A stretch of 64,000 bases of DNA from an uncultured Oscillibacter sp. GTDB lineage: Bacteria; Bacillota; Clostridia; Oscillospirales; Oscillospiraceae. The position numbers and the translations under genes are program-made. Shown here piece after piece: positions 1 to 8,213 of this stretch. The notes beneath the pieces were generated by a model. The model was not told the origin of the DNA, ran no database searches, and saw only the letters and a list, made by a program, of their open reading frames with translations. Every line of letters starts with the position of its first letter. The first letter of the stretch is position 1. The DNA is taken from assembly GCA_900544615.1 (NCBI GenBank), contig UQVS01000001.1:99768-163767 (forward strand), read 5' to 3'.

Positions 1-1381
1 CCAGAGCCGCCACAGCCGTGGCTGGCTTCAGGGTAGAGCCGGGAGCGTAGGGAGAGGAGGTGGCCCGGTTGAAAATGGGCTTGGCAGGGTCGGCTGCCAG
101 CTCATTGTAGTCCTTTCGATAGGTGGAGAGGTCATAGGTGGGGCAGGAGGCCAGGGCCAGGATCTCTCCGGTGCCCACCTTGATGACGGCGGCGGCAGCG
201 CCCCGGCTGTCCAGACCGTCCTTTTCGTTCAGCTGTGCCACCTTGGCGGCCAGCGTATCTTCCACCGCCTGCTGGAGATCCAGATCCAGCGTCAGCTCCA
301 CCGTGTAGCCGGAGCGTGGCTCTACCTTATAGTATTCTCCGGTAATTTTGCCGTCACTGTTGACGGAGGTGACCCGTTTGCCGTCACTGCCACGAAGGTA
401 CTCCTCAAAGGCAGCTTCCGCGCCGGAAATGCCGATGGTGTCGCTGGCTTTGTAACCCTGCGCTTTCAGCTCGTCTGTGTAGTCGGAAATGCTGCCCACC
501 AGACCCAGTACATGGGCGGCATAGGCGGTTTCGTAAGCCCGTGTGGAGGAGCGGCTGACCTTGGCCCCCTGAAATTCGCCGTCGCTGATAAGGGAGCAGA
601 ATTTCACATCCACATTTTCTGCCAGAACATAGGCGTTGTTGTTGATGCCCAGCTTCCGCAGCTGCAACTCGTACCGCACGCCGGCAATGAGCCGGGCGTC
701 CGTGTCGGAATAGTCGGCGGAGATTTTCAGATCGTCCCGCAGCCAGTCCATCAGCTGCGGGGGAGTGAAGCCCATTTGCAGCAGCAGGGCGGAGGTGAGC
801 CGGGCCGTGTCGAAATTGTCCAGATCCGGGGTTTTGGCGGCGGTCTGACTGTCAGTGGTGGAATCCTCTGCCGCTGTGTCATCCGTTTCTGCCGGCTTCA
901 TAAGCTTCGGATGTGAGTTTACATAATTCTCAAGAATTTCGCGGGCAGGCTTCAGCTCCCGGAGAAATTTGAAGAAATACCGCTTCTGTGTGTTGGTCAG
1001 GTCGTCCACGGTGAAGGCCGCAGGCGTGTTCTGAGAAACAGGCAGGTTGTCCACCCACTCCACGTTCTGCTCCCGGCACAGCTGCACCAGCCGCAGAATG
1101 GCCTTGTTCTGATCCGCCCTGTTTTTCAGCAGGGAGGTGTCAAAGGTTAGACTGTAGGTATACTGGTTGGAGACCAGCGTCCGGCCGGAACGGTCGGTGA
1201 TGATGCCGCGGGAGGCTTTCACATCCTCCACGCGGGCGATGGCCTGGGTGGACTGGGCCAGATAGTCGTCATGGTGAACCACCTGAATATTGAAAAGCAC
1301 CACCAGATAGACGCCCAGCACGGCCAGAGCCAGTGCGGACATCACGCGGAAGCGGTTGAATTGGGTGGGCTGTTGGTTCAT
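1..1381 (-). CDS. mrdA: Penicillin-binding protein 2 (transpeptidase), C-terminus cut by window edge
   Basis: This class B penicillin-binding protein cross-links peptidoglycan during cell elongation, with MreC and MreD. Translation of the minus strand gives about 460 residues: a short cytoplasmic tail, one N-terminal membrane segment (about residues 13-35), a PBP dimerisation region, then the start of the transpeptidase domain. The catalytic SxxK motif is seen as STLK within PGSTLKP, close to the left edge. The gene follows mreD by 12 bases, and the ATG at 1381 has an AGAGGT ribosome site. The KSG motif and the C-terminus lie outside the window. The mreC-mreD neighbourhood favours PBP2 (elongasome) over the division protein PBP3. 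Confidence 0.87.
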   Translation of the reverse strand, partial: MNQQPTQFNRFRVMSALALAVLGVYLVVLFNIQVVHHDDYLAQSTQAIARVEDVKASRGIITDRSGRTLVSNQYTYSLTFDTSLLKNRADQNKAILRLVQLCREQNVEWVDNLPVSQNTPAAFTVDDLTNTQKRYFFKFLRELKPAREILENYVNSHPKLMKPAETDDTAAEDSTTDSQTAAKTPDLDNFDTARLTSALLLQMGFTPPQLMDWLRDDLKISADYSDTDARLIAGVRYELQLRKLGINNNAYVLAENVDVKFCSLISDGEFQGAKVSRSSTRAYETAYAAHVLGLVGSISDYTDELKAQGYKASDTIGISGAEAAFEEYLRGSDGKRVTSVNSDGKITGEYYKVEPRSGYTVELTLDLDLQQAVEDTLAAKVAQLNEKDGLDSRGAAAAVIKVGTGEILALASCPTYDLSTYRKDYNELAADPAKPIFNRATSSPYAPGSTLKPATAVAAL

Positions 1382-1393
1382 GGGATACCTCTT

Positions 1394-1906
1394 TCAATCA
1401 TCAATGTGGACACGGCGGTAGACCTTTCGGAACAGCCACGCCATGGGCAAACTCCAGGGCAGGGAGACGCACAGCTCCCGCAGCGTGACAGACAGCCCCG
1501 CCGTCCATGCGGCGTGGCCGGTGGCCCAGAGGACGATGCAGTGGAACACCCCGGTGAGAAGATAGGCCGGCAGAGATGCCACGGCGGAACAGAGATACCC
1601 TGCCGGGATGAGGCTCTGGGACAGCAGTCCGGCGGACAGTCCCACCAGAGGAAAGATCAGCGTGTAAAAACAGGGAATGGGGGAGGGGAGCAGCAGGTCG
1701 CAGAGGACGCCTGCTGCCAGCGCGTACACCGTTCCCGCGGCAGGCCCCTCAAAGGTGGCGGGCAGGGCGGCGATCAGGGGATAGAGAAAGGGAATGACGC
1801 CCCAGAGAGTGAACCGCTGAAGCACGGCTGCCTGCACCACGGTGCAGGCCAGTCCTGCCAGAGCGTACAGAACCCATTTGATGATGGTGGCGCTGCGGGC
1901 CAGCAT
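1394..1906 (-). CDS. mreD: Rod shape-determining protein MreD
   Basis: A small multi-pass membrane protein of 170 residues with five or six hydrophobic segments and a basic C-terminus, typical of MreD. It is a partner of MreC in the elongasome, which guides lateral wall synthesis. The ATG at 1906 is preceded by AAGGAGG. It sits between mreC and the PBP2 gene in one minus-strand operon, which supports the call more than sequence motifs do, because MreD is poorly conserved. Confidence 0.85.
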   Translation of the reverse strand: MLARSATIIKWVLYALAGLACTVVQAAVLQRFTLWGVIPFLYPLIAALPATFEGPAAGTVYALAAGVLCDLLLPSPIPCFYTLIFPLVGLSAGLLSQSLIPAGYLCSAVASLPAYLLTGVFHCIVLWATGHAAWTAGLSVTLRELCVSLPWSLPMAWLFRKVYRRVHIDD

Positions 1907-1952
1907 GGCGGTTCCTCCTTTCCGGGAATCCCGCGCCTGTGGGGTGCGGAAT

Positions 1953-2795
1953 TCAGCTTACGATTTCAAAGGATTTGATGATGCAGACCTCCGTGAGACT
2001 GCCAAGGTCTGCCGCCGGGGTCAGCACGGCATAAACCGCCGTGTCGGAATCGTCCGCCTGCAGGCTGCTGACAGAGCCAATCACCAGATCCGGCGGCAGG
2101 TAGCCGCCCAGACCGGAGGTTACGATCAGGTCGCCTTCCAGCAGCTGGCTGGAAACAGGCAGGGAGTCCAGCCGCAGCTGACCGCGTTCCATCAGAGCAA
2201 AATCGCCGTTGGCGATGCCGATGTCCTGGGTGCGGTAGACCCGTGCGCCCAGAGAGGTGTCGGTGTCCACCACCGTCAGCACCGTGGACCAGTCGTAGCC
2301 CACTTCGCTGATGCGGCCTACCAGATTGCCCTGCCCGTCGATCACGCAGTCGCCTTCCTCCACGCCGTGGACGCTGCCCTTGTCCAGCGTCAGGGAGGAG
2401 GTCCAGTTGGTGACGCTGCGCTCCATCACAGTGGCGGTCTCAAAGTCGGAGAGATCCCGGCGCTGCTTCCGCAGGTCCAGAAGATCCCGGAGGAAAACGT
2501 TTTCCTGACTGTCGGCCGCGCCCTGCCGGACGGTGGCCTCCATCTCTGCAATCTGCTGCTTCAGGGCTTCGTTTTCTTCTTTGAGGGCGGTCACGTCCTC
2601 ATAATAGTTCTGCTTATCCACAAACCACCCGGCCACGGAGGTACAGACCGCCCGGAAGGGGCTGGTGATGGTATTTGCCAGATCCACCAGCGGTGAGGTA
2701 TTGGTGCTGAAATAGGACAGCAGTGCCAGCGCCACGGCAATGACGGCCCCGGCAAACAGGATCCATAATCCGTTGTTTTTCAAAAAGTCCTTCAA
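1953..2795 (-). CDS. mreC: Rod shape-determining protein MreC
   Basis: A 280-residue protein with one N-terminal transmembrane helix (about residues 9-27), a coiled coil (about 65-95) and an extracytoplasmic beta-rich MreC domain containing runs such as DKGSVHGVEEGDCVI. MreC scaffolds the elongation machinery and contacts PBP2 and MreD. The start is a TTG codon at 2795 preceded by AAAGGAG. In many Firmicutes mreB lies between maf and mreC; here maf is followed directly by mreC, so MreB must be encoded elsewhere. Confidence 0.92.
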   Translation of the reverse strand: MKDFLKNNGLWILFAGAVIAVALALLSYFSTNTSPLVDLANTITSPFRAVCTSVAGWFVDKQNYYEDVTALKEENEALKQQIAEMEATVRQGAADSQENVFLRDLLDLRKQRRDLSDFETATVMERSVTNWTSSLTLDKGSVHGVEEGDCVIDGQGNLVGRISEVGYDWSTVLTVVDTDTSLGARVYRTQDIGIANGDFALMERGQLRLDSLPVSSQLLEGDLIVTSGLGGYLPPDLVIGSVSSLQADDSDTAVYAVLTPAADLGSLTEVCIIKSFEIVS

Positions 2796-2831
2796 AGAAG
2801 CGCTCCTTTAGAAAAGTTCAAACGTAATCGT

Positions 2832-3407
2832 TTACAGCAACTTTACGCCAAACTGAGCCAGCATCCGGCTCAGCCGCAGGACAGGCAGCCCCATGACGTT
2901 GAAAAAGTCGCCCTCCAGCCGTTCCACCAGCAGAGCGCCCTTGCCCTGCACGCCGTAGGCCCCGGCCTTGTCCATGGGCTCGCCGGTGGCAATATAGGCC
3001 CGCAGCTCGGATTCCGCTGCCGGGCGGAAAAAGACCCCGGTGGCCTCACTCTCCGTCAGAATGTGATTCCCCTGCCGGACGGTGACGCCGGTGCAGACCG
3101 TGTGGCGGCGGCCCTGAAGTTCCGTCAGCATCCGCAGAGCGTCGGCCTCATCACGGGGCTTGCCCAGCCGCTGGTCGTCCAGAAACACCATGGTGTCGGC
3201 GGTGATGACGATCTCCTCAGGGGTGCAGAGCTTTGCGGCGGCGTCCGCCTTTTCACGGGAGATGTACTCCACGATCTGAGCGGGCGACAGTCCGGCGGGA
3301 TAGTGTTCGTCGGTTTCCGGCACGCGGATGTCAAAGTCCGTGATGCCGATGCGGTTCAGCAGTTCCTGCCGCCGGGGAGACCCGGAGGCCAGTACGATGT
3401 TAGACAT
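2832..3407 (-). CDS. maf: Maf-family nucleoside triphosphate pyrophosphatase
   Basis: A 191-residue Maf protein. This family hydrolyses non-canonical or modified nucleoside triphosphates, mainly dTTP/UTP and methylated bases, to the monophosphate and pyrophosphate. The signature ASGSPRRQELL begins at residue 7, followed by the conserved ITADTMV and GKPRDEADA segments that build the active site. The ATG at 3407 has an AAGGAG site. It lies 12 bases after dut and upstream of mreC, so two nucleotide-pool sanitising enzymes head the cell-shape operon. Confidence 0.94.
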   Translation of the reverse strand: MSNIVLASGSPRRQELLNRIGITDFDIRVPETDEHYPAGLSPAQIVEYISREKADAAAKLCTPEEIVITADTMVFLDDQRLGKPRDEADALRMLTELQGRRHTVCTGVTVRQGNHILTESEATGVFFRPAAESELRAYIATGEPMDKAGAYGVQGKGALLVERLEGDFFNVMGLPVLRLSRMLAQFGVKLL

Positions 3408-3419
3408 AGCGGTTTCTCC

Positions 3420-3851
3420 TTATTTTCCGGTGGAGCCGAAGCCGCCCCTGTCGGGGCCGGTGAGATGCTCCACGCGGGTAAAGACCAGCGGGGGCTGGTT
3501 TTTCATAATGCGGAACTGGCAGATGCGGGTGTTCTTGTCGATGTGGACGTCCCGCGTTGCATACATGGGGACGTGCCACTGGTCGTTGTCCCCCCGGTAG
3601 GTGTAGTCCACCACGCCCATGGAGTTGGCTTGCAGCAGACCGTAGTTCTTGAAGGTGGAGCTGCGGGGAACCACATGAGCCTCGTATCCCTCCGGCAGTT
3701 CGATGGCCACGCCCAGCGGGATCAGCCGGAATTCCCCGGCCTTCATGTCCACATCCACGGCGGCGTGGAGGTCGATCCAGTCGGACTTCCCGGCAACGTA
3801 GCACAGCTCGTCAATGCCGTCCACAAAATATTTTACCTTGATTTCTTCCAT
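3420..3851 (-). CDS. dut: dUTP diphosphatase
   Basis: Trimeric dUTPase that converts dUTP to dUMP and pyrophosphate, keeping uracil out of DNA and supplying dTMP synthesis. All the family motifs are visible: PRSST with a following GL (motif 2), GVVDYTYRGD (motif 3), ICQFRI (motif 4) and the C-terminal arm RGGFGSTGK (motif 5). I placed the start at the internal ATG (3851), giving MEEIKVKYF, because GGAG lies 6 bases upstream; the longer frame to 3875 has no ribosome site. It is the first gene of the dut-maf-mreC-mreD-PBP2 operon. Confidence 0.95.
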   Translation of the reverse strand: MEEIKVKYFVDGIDELCYVAGKSDWIDLHAAVDVDMKAGEFRLIPLGVAIELPEGYEAHVVPRSSTFKNYGLLQANSMGVVDYTYRGDNDQWHVPMYATRDVHIDKNTRICQFRIMKNQPPLVFTRVEHLTGPDRGGFGSTGK

Positions 3852-3880
3852 GTGAAACTCCAAAAGTGAAAACAAATTGT

Positions 3881-3909
3881 ATTATATCATATTTATTATA
3901 CAGATAGAA
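3881..3909 (-). promoter_or_regulatory. Predicted promoter of the dut-maf-mre operon
   Basis: On the minus strand TTCTAT (3909-3904) and TATAAT (3886-3881) are separated by 17 bases in an AT-rich gap. The -35 is a weak match, the -10 is perfect. It lies 30 bases before the dut start. Confidence 0.5.
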
Positions 3910-4008
3910 CTGAAAATATGCTGAAAAGCGAAAAAGCCACAGCATGCAGTGTGGAAGTCTCAGAGAGATCTTATGCTCTCAAGGTACTGTTCTGATGAGA
4001 AAAGAACA

Positions 4009-4617
4009 TTATCCATCATAATGCTTTTCGTAAGCATAGTACCACGTTCCGTCATTGGATGGAACAATGCCATTTTGTTCTGTCAGAGGCTGCCAGAAAG
4101 ATTCCGGCGGGTCAGGATAGTCCGCGTCCAGCCAGATGAGGGCATTGCACATCCGATAATGGCCATCAGCATATTCCTGCCAGCGTCCCTCCCGATGAAA
4201 TTTGGCTGAAACAGTGCCGTCTTTTGCAACATCACAGGAGAAGTCGGTGAAACGACCGCGGCGCAAGGACTGCCATCTTTTTTGAAACTCTTTCGGAAGC
4301 GGCTGGCAGTCGTCGGGCGTATATAAGTCCCATTCTAATAGCCAACCAACTAACTGATCAGGGAAAATTGAGTCATCAGTGTAAACGCTGGCATACTGAG
4401 TGCCTTCCCGCATAGCATATTGGGCTAAATCCGGGGCCGACAGGACATCATGGGGGTGGGTAGCTTCTGCTTTGACAGACTGGACAAAATCCTCCATTTG
4501 AGACTGATGTCGAATCAAAATAGCCAGCGTATTTCTTTCAGAAGGAACTTGCCAGACATATCCGGCAGACAACAGGACCATGACCAGAAAAAATAGCAGC
4601 TTCCAATACTTTTTCAT
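4009..4617 (-). CDS. Uncharacterised membrane-anchored or secreted protein
   Basis: A 202-residue protein that I do not recognise. It begins MKKYWKLLFFLVMVLLSAG, an N-terminal signal or anchor helix without a clear lipobox cysteine, followed by a soluble domain rich in Trp and Tyr. The ATG at 4617 overlaps the stop of the upstream U32 gene in a TGATG arrangement, so translation is probably coupled. Its base composition is lower in GC than the neighbours, hinting at a lineage-specific addition to the zapA-U32 operon. Confidence 0.6.
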   Translation of the reverse strand: MKKYWKLLFFLVMVLLSAGYVWQVPSERNTLAILIRHQSQMEDFVQSVKAEATHPHDVLSAPDLAQYAMREGTQYASVYTDDSIFPDQLVGWLLEWDLYTPDDCQPLPKEFQKRWQSLRRGRFTDFSCDVAKDGTVSAKFHREGRWQEYADGHYRMCNALIWLDADYPDPPESFWQPLTEQNGIVPSNDGTWYYAYEKHYDG

Positions 4618-6725
4618 CAATCCACACCCCGGTAGTAAAGTCCGCGGGTGAAAGTGTTCAGGGCGGGGGAACCGTCCAGATAAGCCCTGTAAATTTCCCG
4701 GCATTCCTCCGGTGTTTCCGTGGTAAACCGCAGGCGGGCAAAGGACAATCCGCAATGCTTCCACTCCGGTTTATCCGCCAACCACACCGGCGCGCTGTTC
4801 TGGATCTCCGTCCGATGGCCGTAAGCGGGGAGAAGGGGAAATCTCGCCCCGGTGCGGTCCTGCAAATAGTTGGGTTTACGGCAGGGAGCCTGCCGGGGAA
4901 CGGCGGCGTTCTCTTCACTGAGGCGGCAGCCGGTCTCATTCTGTACCAGACAGTTTTCTGTGATCATCAGGGGCAGGCGGCCGTAGACAATGGCCTCCGC
5001 AGGCAGAATCTTCCGAATGTCCCGCAGCTGGGGAAACCGCAGCTCAAAGGACAGACAGGCGGAGGCCAGCCCTTTCTGCCGCAGATAATTCAGCGCATGG
5101 CTGTTGAATACGTTCAGGCCGAAATCGCCGCAAATCCGCAGCCCGCTGTCCCGCAGGAGGGACAGGTGGCCGATGTTCCCCGCCAGCGCGGCGGTGACGC
5201 CCAGCGCTCTGGCGTGGGCCAGCCATTGGCGGAGCTGCGATTCATCCCGATCTCTCCACACACGGGGCAAAACGGCGCACCATTCCCCGGAAAGCTCCGG
5301 CAGAGCGTCCCGCTCTGCCAGCAGCTCCAGCGGAACATAGAGACGGGCAGGGGACAGGGGCAGCAGCACTTCCGCCTGCGCCCATGCGGAGACGGAGACC
5401 GTCAGTTTCGGCGCTTCGGCGGCACAGTCCGCATCCGGCAGAGGGGCGAACTCCAGCTCCCGGCGCTCCGGCACGGCGCAGCGTGCCTCCTCCAGCGCGG
5501 CCAGCGCGTCCCGCCGCAGGGCATTTACCGCCCCGGCAGAGAGAAACAGGCCGTCCTCCACCTGCGCGGAGCCGTCCGCACAGCGGAAGGCCGTGCCGCC
5601 GGTCTTTTGCAGGCGGGCTTCCAGATCGGCGGCCGTCAGCGCCTTGTTCTGCGCCGGTTCCGGCACGGCGCCGCTGACCGTGACCGCGTGGCCGTCCTCG
5701 TCCCAAACCGTCAGGGAGGCAGGCTGCCCTGACTGACAGACGCAGGAAAAGTGAATGGGAACCGTCCGGGCGTCGCCTTTTTCGTACCGGGTTCGGGCTG
5801 CGGCAAACAGCTCCTTTGGCTCCGGCGCGTTTTCCGGGCGGGTACCGAACATGGCGGGACCCCGGCGGCCCTGCCAGTAGTCCTCCGTAAAGCCGGAGCG
5901 GGAAAACGCCAGCTCCAGATCTTTCTTTTCAGCAGGGGTGGGCTTGCGGCCCTCCCGGATCAGGCGGGAATAGATATCCGTAATGACCGCCACATACTCC
6001 GGCCGCTTCATGCGGCCCTCCAGCTTCAGGCAGCTGACGCCCATCCGCTCCATCTCCGCGATGCGGCCGGCAAGACAGCTGTCTTTCAGGCTGAGGGGAT
6101 AGGCATTTTTCGCAGGGGCATTGAAGCCGTAGGGCAGACGGCAGGGCTGGGCGCAGGTACCCCGGTTGCCGCTGCGGCCGCCGATGAGGGCGCTCATCTC
6201 GCACTGGCCGGAATAGCACATACACAACGCGCCGTGGCCGAAGATCTCGATTTCGGCGGGGCAGCTCCGGCAGGCGGCGGCTGTGTCCGCCCCGGAACAC
6301 TCGCGGGCGATGACCACCCGCTCACAGCCGTCCCGGTACAACTCGTCAACGCCGCCGCTGGTAAATACGCTCATCTGGGTGCTGGCGTGGAGAGGAAGAT
6401 CCGGCAGCGCCTGCCGCAGCAGGTCGAAAAGCCCCCAGTCCTGCACCAGCACGGAATCCACACCCAGACGGCAGGCCGTCCGGGCGGCGTCCAGCGCCAG
6501 CGGCAGCTCCCGGTCTGTCAGCAGGGTGTTCAGGGTCAGAAAGACCCGGACGCCCCGGACGTGGCAGTATCGGATGGCGGCGGCAAATTCCTCATCGGTG
6601 AAGTTTTTGGCGCTCCGGCGGGCGTTGAAGTCCCCCCAGCCCAGATACACCGCGCCGCAGCCGCTTTGCACGGCGGCCCGCAGAGCCTCCGGCGATCCGG
6701 CAGGGGACAGAAGTTCCAGCGCCAT
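4617..6725 (-). CDS. U32 family protein with DUF3656 domain (RlhA/TrhP-like RNA hydroxylation)
   Basis: A 702-residue U32 'peptidase'. The family signature is present: EIFGHGALCMCYSGQC at about residue 160, followed by cysteines in GNRGTCAQPC. The C-terminal half matches the long DUF3656-containing form. Although named peptidases, characterised members act on RNA: E. coli RlhA hydroxylates 23S rRNA C2501, and TrhP enzymes hydroxylate tRNA uridine 34. The cysteines probably hold an iron-sulfur cluster. The ATG at 6725 overlaps the zapA stop by one base (TAATG). Whether the substrate is rRNA or tRNA cannot be read from sequence. Confidence 0.85.
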   Translation of the reverse strand: MALELLSPAGSPEALRAAVQSGCGAVYLGWGDFNARRSAKNFTDEEFAAAIRYCHVRGVRVFLTLNTLLTDRELPLALDAARTACRLGVDSVLVQDWGLFDLLRQALPDLPLHASTQMSVFTSGGVDELYRDGCERVVIARECSGADTAAACRSCPAEIEIFGHGALCMCYSGQCEMSALIGGRSGNRGTCAQPCRLPYGFNAPAKNAYPLSLKDSCLAGRIAEMERMGVSCLKLEGRMKRPEYVAVITDIYSRLIREGRKPTPAEKKDLELAFSRSGFTEDYWQGRRGPAMFGTRPENAPEPKELFAAARTRYEKGDARTVPIHFSCVCQSGQPASLTVWDEDGHAVTVSGAVPEPAQNKALTAADLEARLQKTGGTAFRCADGSAQVEDGLFLSAGAVNALRRDALAALEEARCAVPERRELEFAPLPDADCAAEAPKLTVSVSAWAQAEVLLPLSPARLYVPLELLAERDALPELSGEWCAVLPRVWRDRDESQLRQWLAHARALGVTAALAGNIGHLSLLRDSGLRICGDFGLNVFNSHALNYLRQKGLASACLSFELRFPQLRDIRKILPAEAIVYGRLPLMITENCLVQNETGCRLSEENAAVPRQAPCRKPNYLQDRTGARFPLLPAYGHRTEIQNSAPVWLADKPEWKHCGLSFARLRFTTETPEECREIYRAYLDGSPALNTFTRGLYYRGVD

Positions 6726-7051
6726 TACTTGCGGCTGTCCAGACGCTGCTGAAGCCGAAAGACCTCCCGCTTCAATTCGCTGACCTCGGACTGAGCCTTG
6801 GACGCCTCGTCCAGATAGCCCTTGATCTGACCCCGCAGCTGCTCGGCGGCAGCCTGAGACTTGAACAGCTCATCCGTCAGGTTTACGGCGGTGAGAACGG
6901 CGGCGTCGGTGCGGCCTACCTTGGCGGCCTCCATCACGTCGGTCATCTTTTCACTGACGTAATTGCCGACCTTCTGCATATAGGCGGGGACCTCATCGGC
7001 CACCAGAGTGTACTCCTCTCCGCAAATGCTGATGACAACACGGTTTGCCAT
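6725..7051 (-). CDS. zapA: Cell division protein ZapA
   Basis: A 108-residue ZapA protein, which binds FtsZ and bundles its filaments at the division ring. The N-terminal globular part (NRVVISICGEEYTLVADE) is typical, and the second half is a long coiled coil (about residues 55-108). I chose the internal ATG at 7051 because AAGGAGG (7060-7066 on the complement) precedes it. It is commonly followed by U32 genes in Clostridia, as here. Confidence 0.88.
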   Translation of the reverse strand: MANRVVISICGEEYTLVADEVPAYMQKVGNYVSEKMTDVMEAAKVGRTDAAVLTAVNLTDELFKSQAAAEQLRGQIKGYLDEASKAQSEVSELKREVFRLQQRLDSRK

Positions 7052-7130
7052 ACAAGCTTCCTCCTTATTTTTCCTGTATGTCTCCTCTGCCCGCAGACAC
7101 AGGAGCGCACTACACAACTTTACAGCATCC

Positions 7131-7159
7131 AGTATATCACAACCGAGGCAAGCGTTCCA
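7131..7159 (-). promoter_or_regulatory. Predicted zapA operon promoter
   Basis: Minus strand TGGAAC (7159-7154), a 17-base spacer and TATACT (7136-7131) with an extended TG motif just before the -10. It is divergent from the dnaD promoter at 7208-7236. Confidence 0.5.
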
Positions 7160-7207
7160 CAAAAATCGTCAGAAAACGAAAAAGTTTACAACTCGCCGCT
7201 GGCCCCC

Positions 7208-7236
7208 TTGCTGTTGTGGAAAAATTCGTGTAGAAT
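7208..7236 (+). promoter_or_regulatory. Predicted promoter for dnaD-dnaI
   Basis: TTGCTG (7208-7213), exactly 17 bases, then TAGAAT (7231-7236); both hexamers are close to the housekeeping consensus. About 70 bases separate it from the dnaD start. Confidence 0.6.
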
Positions 7237-7306
7237 AGAAAACCAAAAGAAAAAGCGGGGAAGCCGGAAGAAGCTTCTCCACGGAAAAGCGGAAAGGAGG
7301 AGCGTC

Positions 7307-8194
7307 ATGGCAAGTATTCTGATCCATACGGCGGACGAATCCGTAACCCTGACGGCGCAGGCGGTCAAGCGGCTGCTGGAGCGGGGAGACGGCGACGCGG
7401 CGCTTTTGTATCTGGCGCTCCTGCGGCACCACGGCAATGTGCAGCCCCGGTCGCTGGCCGGCGAGCTGCGGTGGGACAGAAACCGGATCGAAGCGGCGGA
7501 GCTGGCGCTGCGGGAGCTGCGGCTTCTGGCCCCGGCGGCGGAGGAGGTCCCGGAGCCTGCCGACGAAAAACCCAGCTACCAGCGGGACGACATCGCCCGC
7601 CGTCTGGAGAGCAGCGAGGAATTCCGGCTGCTGACGGCGGAGGTGGAAAAGAAGCTGGGCAAGCGCCTCACCACCCCGGATGTGGGGGTGCTGCTGGGAC
7701 TGACGGACTATCTGGGCCTGCCTGCGGACGTGATCTATCTGCTGGTGGGGCATTGCATGGAGCGGATCGCCCGGAAATACGGGGAGGGCCGCCGTCCTAC
7801 CCTGCGGCAGATCGAAAAGGAGGGCTACGCCTGGGCCAGAATGGGTGTGGACACCCAGAAGGCGGCGGTGGAGTACCTGAAGAAGTATACGGAGCGGCAG
7901 GGCGCTATCCCGCAGTATATGCGGGCGCTGGGGCTGGGCGACCGGCTGCCGGTGGCGTCTGAGGAAAAGTACCTCAACGCGTGGCAGGAGATGGGCTTTC
8001 CACCGGAGACGGTGGCGCTGGCCTGCGACAAGACGGTGCTCAAGTGTCACGAGCTGAAATGGCCCTATTGCAACGGTATTCTGAAGCGCTGGCACGAAAG
8101 CGGCCTGCATACGCCGGAGGAGGTTCAGCGGGCGGACAAGCCGCCGGCCAAACAGCCGCCGCAGACAGGCGGCGATGCCTGGAAGTACGTATAA
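7307..8194 (+). CDS. dnaD: DnaD-like replication initiation protein
   Basis: A 295-residue DnaD/DnaB-type primosome protein. In Firmicutes these proteins remodel origin DNA and help load the replicative helicase. The N-terminal half resembles a winged-helix domain; the C-terminal half contains two DnaD/DnaB2-type helical repeats, the second ending in the characteristic Tyr-x(3)-Ile-Leu-x-x-Trp seen as YCNGILKRW. The ATG at 7307 follows AAAGGAGG. The next gene is a DnaC/DnaI ATPase 19 bases downstream, its usual functional partner. The exact paralogue (DnaD or DnaB) is uncertain. Confidence 0.82.
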   Translation: MASILIHTADESVTLTAQAVKRLLERGDGDAALLYLALLRHHGNVQPRSLAGELRWDRNRIEAAELALRELRLLAPAAEEVPEPADEKPSYQRDDIARRLESSEEFRLLTAEVEKKLGKRLTTPDVGVLLGLTDYLGLPADVIYLLVGHCMERIARKYGEGRRPTLRQIEKEGYAWARMGVDTQKAAVEYLKKYTERQGAIPQYMRALGLGDRLPVASEEKYLNAWQEMGFPPETVALACDKTVLKCHELKWPYCNGILKRWHESGLHTPEEVQRADKPPAKQPPQTGGDAWKYV

Positions 8195-8213
8195 ATAAAG
8201 GAGGGAACCTGCC

